Shown in pieces: positions 62,181 to 64,000 of a stretch of 64,000 nt of DNA. Below the pieces are notes generated by a model. It ran no database searches, was not told the origin of the DNA, and was given only the letters and a program-made list of their open reading frames with translations. Every line of letters begins with the position of its first letter. Position 1 is the stretch's first letter. The position numbers and the translations under genes are program-made. Source of the DNA: Solirubrobacteraceae bacterium (lineage in GTDB: Bacteria; Actinomycetota; Thermoleophilia; Solirubrobacterales; Solirubrobacteraceae); the NCBI GenBank assembly GCA_017882375.1, contig JADGPP010000007.1, positions 1 through 64,000 on the forward strand, given 5' to 3'.

Positions 62181-64000
62181 GCCCCCCGCTGCTGCGACGG
62201 GCCCCGCACCGCCGCCAGGCGCCGGCGTGAGCACCGGCGAGCCCGCGCCACGGCGATGGCTGCACGGGCGCGGCGATGGCGGTGCACGCGCCGGTTCGAG
62301 CGCCCCGCGCGAGCGCTGGCTTGCCCGCGCCGACGCGTGGTGGCCGACGCTGCTGATCGCCGGGATCCTCTGCTTCGTCGCGTTCGTCGCCGGTGGCGGA
62401 TTGAACCTCGGCGACATGACGACCGTCGAGATCGCGCTGACGCTCGGCTCGGGCCTGATCGCTGCGGCCGCGGTGCTGCTCGGCCCGTCCGGCATCCGCG
62501 CCTACGGCGCGTGGCCGCTTGGGCTGCTGATCGCCTTCGCCGCGCTGACGGCGCTGTCGGCCGTCTGGTCGGTGCAGCCCGACGACAGCTTCAAGGACGC
62601 CGGACGCATGCTCGCCTACTGCGGCGTGTTCGGCGCGGCGATCGTGCTCGCGCGCACCGTCCCGGACCGCTGGCCGGCCGTGCTCGGCGGCGTCGTGCTG
62701 GCGGCGGTCGTCGTCTGCGGCTACGCGCTGTTGACCAAGGTCTTCCCCGACCAGCTGGACGCCGGCGACATCTACTCGCGCCTGCGCGCCCCGTACAGCT
62801 ACTGGAACGCGATCGGCCTGACGGCGGCGATGGGAGCGATCGGCTGCATGTGGCTGGGTGCGCGCCGCGCCGGGCACGCGCTGCTCACGGCGCTGGCCTA
62901 CCCGGCGATGGGGCTGATGCTGCTGACGCTGATGCTCGCGTACTCCCGCGGCGCGCTCGTCGCGCTCGTGCTCGGCCTGGCGCTGTGGTTCTGCGTTGTG
63001 CCGCTGCGCCTGCGCGGCGCCGCGATCCTGATCAGCGGCGCCGTGCTGGCAGGCGCCGTCGTCGCCTGGGACTTCTCCACGCACGCGCTGAACACCGACA
63101 GCGTGGAACTGGCCGCGCGCACCAGCGCAGGGCACCAGCTCGGCGCGCTGATCGTCGTGATGCTCGTGCTGCAGACGCTCGCCGGGCTGGCCTTCGGCTT
63201 CTGGACCGGACGCAACGCTCCGTCGATCGTCAGCCGCCGGCGGGCCGGCGTGCTGCTGTTGAGCCTGCTGGCCGTCGTGATCCTGGCGTTTGCCGGCGCG
63301 CTGGCGGCCAGCCAGCGCGGCTTCAGCGGCGCAATCTCCCACGGCGTGCACTCGCTGACCGACCCGCACGCCGCGGTCCCGCCGAACACGCCAGGGCGTC
63401 TGACCGCCGTCGGCAGCGTGCGCGCGCGCTACTGGAACGAGGCGCTGAAGGTGTTCCAGGCGCACCCGGCGCTCGGCACCGGCGCGGAAGGCTACGCGAC
63501 GGCGCGCCTGCGCTACCGCACAGAGACGCTCGACGTCCGCCACGCGCACGGCTACATCGTGCAGACGCTCGCCGACCTCGGCGTCATCGGGCTCGCGCTG
63601 ACGCTCGTGCTGTTGCTCACGTGGATGGCTGCGGCCGGGCGCAGCACGCATCCGTTCAACCGTCGCTGGACGAGCTGGGCGGCGTTGCGCGGCTGGCTCG
63701 ATCGCGCCGGCAGCGGCGGATATCCGGCGTGGAGGCGGCTGATGATCGCCGGGCGCCCGGCGCCGTACACGGCCGAGCGCGTGGGCATGCTCAGCATGCT
63801 CTGCCTCGTCGTCGTCTTCGGCATCCACTCGCTCGCCGACTGGACGTGGTACGTGCCCGGAAACGCGTGCGTGGCTCTGCTGTGCGCCGGCTGGCTGGTC
63901 GGCCGCGGGCCCCTGCGCGCAACCGAAGCAGGCGCCGCCACAGTCGCCGCCGCCGACCTGACGGTCAGCGGCGGGGCGCTCGCGGCGTCGCCGGCCGGAG
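62161..64000 (+). CDS. O-antigen ligase/Wzy-type polymerase, cut by the window end
   Basis: At least 613 residues, open to the last base. The start is GTG at 62161, with AAGGAG just upstream, inside the previous gene's last codons. A Pro/Ala-rich cytoplasmic leader is followed by many membrane helices, the LSAVWSVQPDDSFKDAGRML segment, SRLRAPYSYWNAIGL, and the Wzy_C-type loop (ARYWNEALKVFQAHPALGTGAEGYATARLRYR...HAHGYIVQTLADLGVIGLAL). It is the third member of this family in the window. The C-terminus is outside the window. Confidence 0.9.
   Translation, partial: MPTAPAEPPAAATGPAPPPGAGVSTGEPAPRRWLHGRGDGGARAGSSAPRERWLARADAWWPTLLIAGILCFVAFVAGGGLNLGDMTTVEIALTLGSGLIAAAAVLLGPSGIRAYGAWPLGLLIAFAALTALSAVWSVQPDDSFKDAGRMLAYCGVFGAAIVLARTVPDRWPAVLGGVVLAAVVVCGYALLTKVFPDQLDAGDIYSRLRAPYSYWNAIGLTAAMGAIGCMWLGARRAGHALLTALAYPAMGLMLLTLMLAYSRGALVALVLGLALWFCVVPLRLRGAAILISGAVLAGAVVAWDFSTHALNTDSVELAARTSAGHQLGALIVVMLVLQTLAGLAFGFWTGRNAPSIVSRRRAGVLLLSLLAVVILAFAGALAASQRGFSGAISHGVHSLTDPHAAVPPNTPGRLTAVGSVRARYWNEALKVFQAHPALGTGAEGYATARLRYRTETLDVRHAHGYIVQTLADLGVIGLALTLVLLLTWMAAAGRSTHPFNRRWTSWAALRGWLDRAGSGGYPAWRRLMIAGRPAPYTAERVGMLSMLCLVVVFGIHSLADWTWYVPGNACVALLCAGWLVGRGPLRATEAGAATVAAADLTVSGGALAASPAG

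Noticed and set aside
62068-63828. A 586-residue minus-strand frame at the right end
   Set aside because: It is antisense to the O-antigen ligase gene, which has membrane helices and family motifs and simply lacks a stop because the window ends.

Overview
The window is a very GC-rich, densely coded bacterial chromosome segment with short intergenic gaps, frequent GTG starts and strong GC3 bias. The gene content (ExoD, Wzy-type polysaccharide genes, PHP-type CpsB phosphatase, an R2-like diiron protein fused to SCP2, an ECF sigma factor carrying its own anti-sigma-like segment, small Gly/Ala-rich membrane proteins beside polymerase genes) suggests an actinobacterium, probably of the Thermoleophilia/Solirubrobacterales type. 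That placement is inferred from family resemblance only.

Layout. 0-1.7 kb: ExoD-like protein, a small secreted protein, an XRE regulator. 1.9-6.0 kb: a ~4 kb genomic island in the 3' end of a tRNA-Ser(CGA) gene. The intact tRNA is at 5912-6001 and its displaced 3' 68 nt lie at 1904-1971; the cargo is a Fic protein, a frameshifted acyltransferase and a doubtful small gene, with no integrase. 6.0-12.7 kb: housekeeping and envelope genes (tadA, S8 protease, lhgO-like oxidase, SDR, PQQ-like propeller, universal stress protein).

12.7-38.9 kb is a large exopolysaccharide locus: CpsB-like phosphatase, glycoside hydrolase, initiating glycosyl-1-phosphate transferase, two O-antigen ligase/polymerases, two deacetylases, many glycosyltransferases, an ATP-grasp/flavoprotein fusion, a Wzz/BY-kinase, two paralogous secreted beta-helix proteins, a GINT1-like propeller protein, a D-glucuronyl C5-epimerase and two methyltransferases. 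38.8-42.3 kb is a decay zone with remnants of a TetR regulator, a second tadA and a methyltransferase around an intact exostosin-like gene, ending in an intact tetR divergent from the diiron-SCP2 gene. 43.8-64 kb continues the polysaccharide theme: Wzx flippase, GT2, the ECF sigma fusion with a divergent secreted protein, a WecB/TagA-type transferase, sugar-nucleotide genes (two Gmd-like, DegT aminotransferase, acyltransferase, UDP-sugar dehydrogenase), a GT run and a third O-antigen ligase that runs off the end.

Together the genes can supply a Wzx/Wzy-dependent route: sugar nucleotides, lipid-linked assembly, flipping, polymerisation, tyrosine-phosphorylation control, and modification by deacetylation, acylation, methylation and possibly C5-epimerisation. 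The most interesting candidates are a possible iduronate-containing polysaccharide (C5-epimerase, UDP-sugar dehydrogenase and exostosin in one cluster), the ATP-grasp/flavoprotein fusion between deacetylases, the single-polypeptide ECF/anti-sigma, and the tRNA-Ser island.
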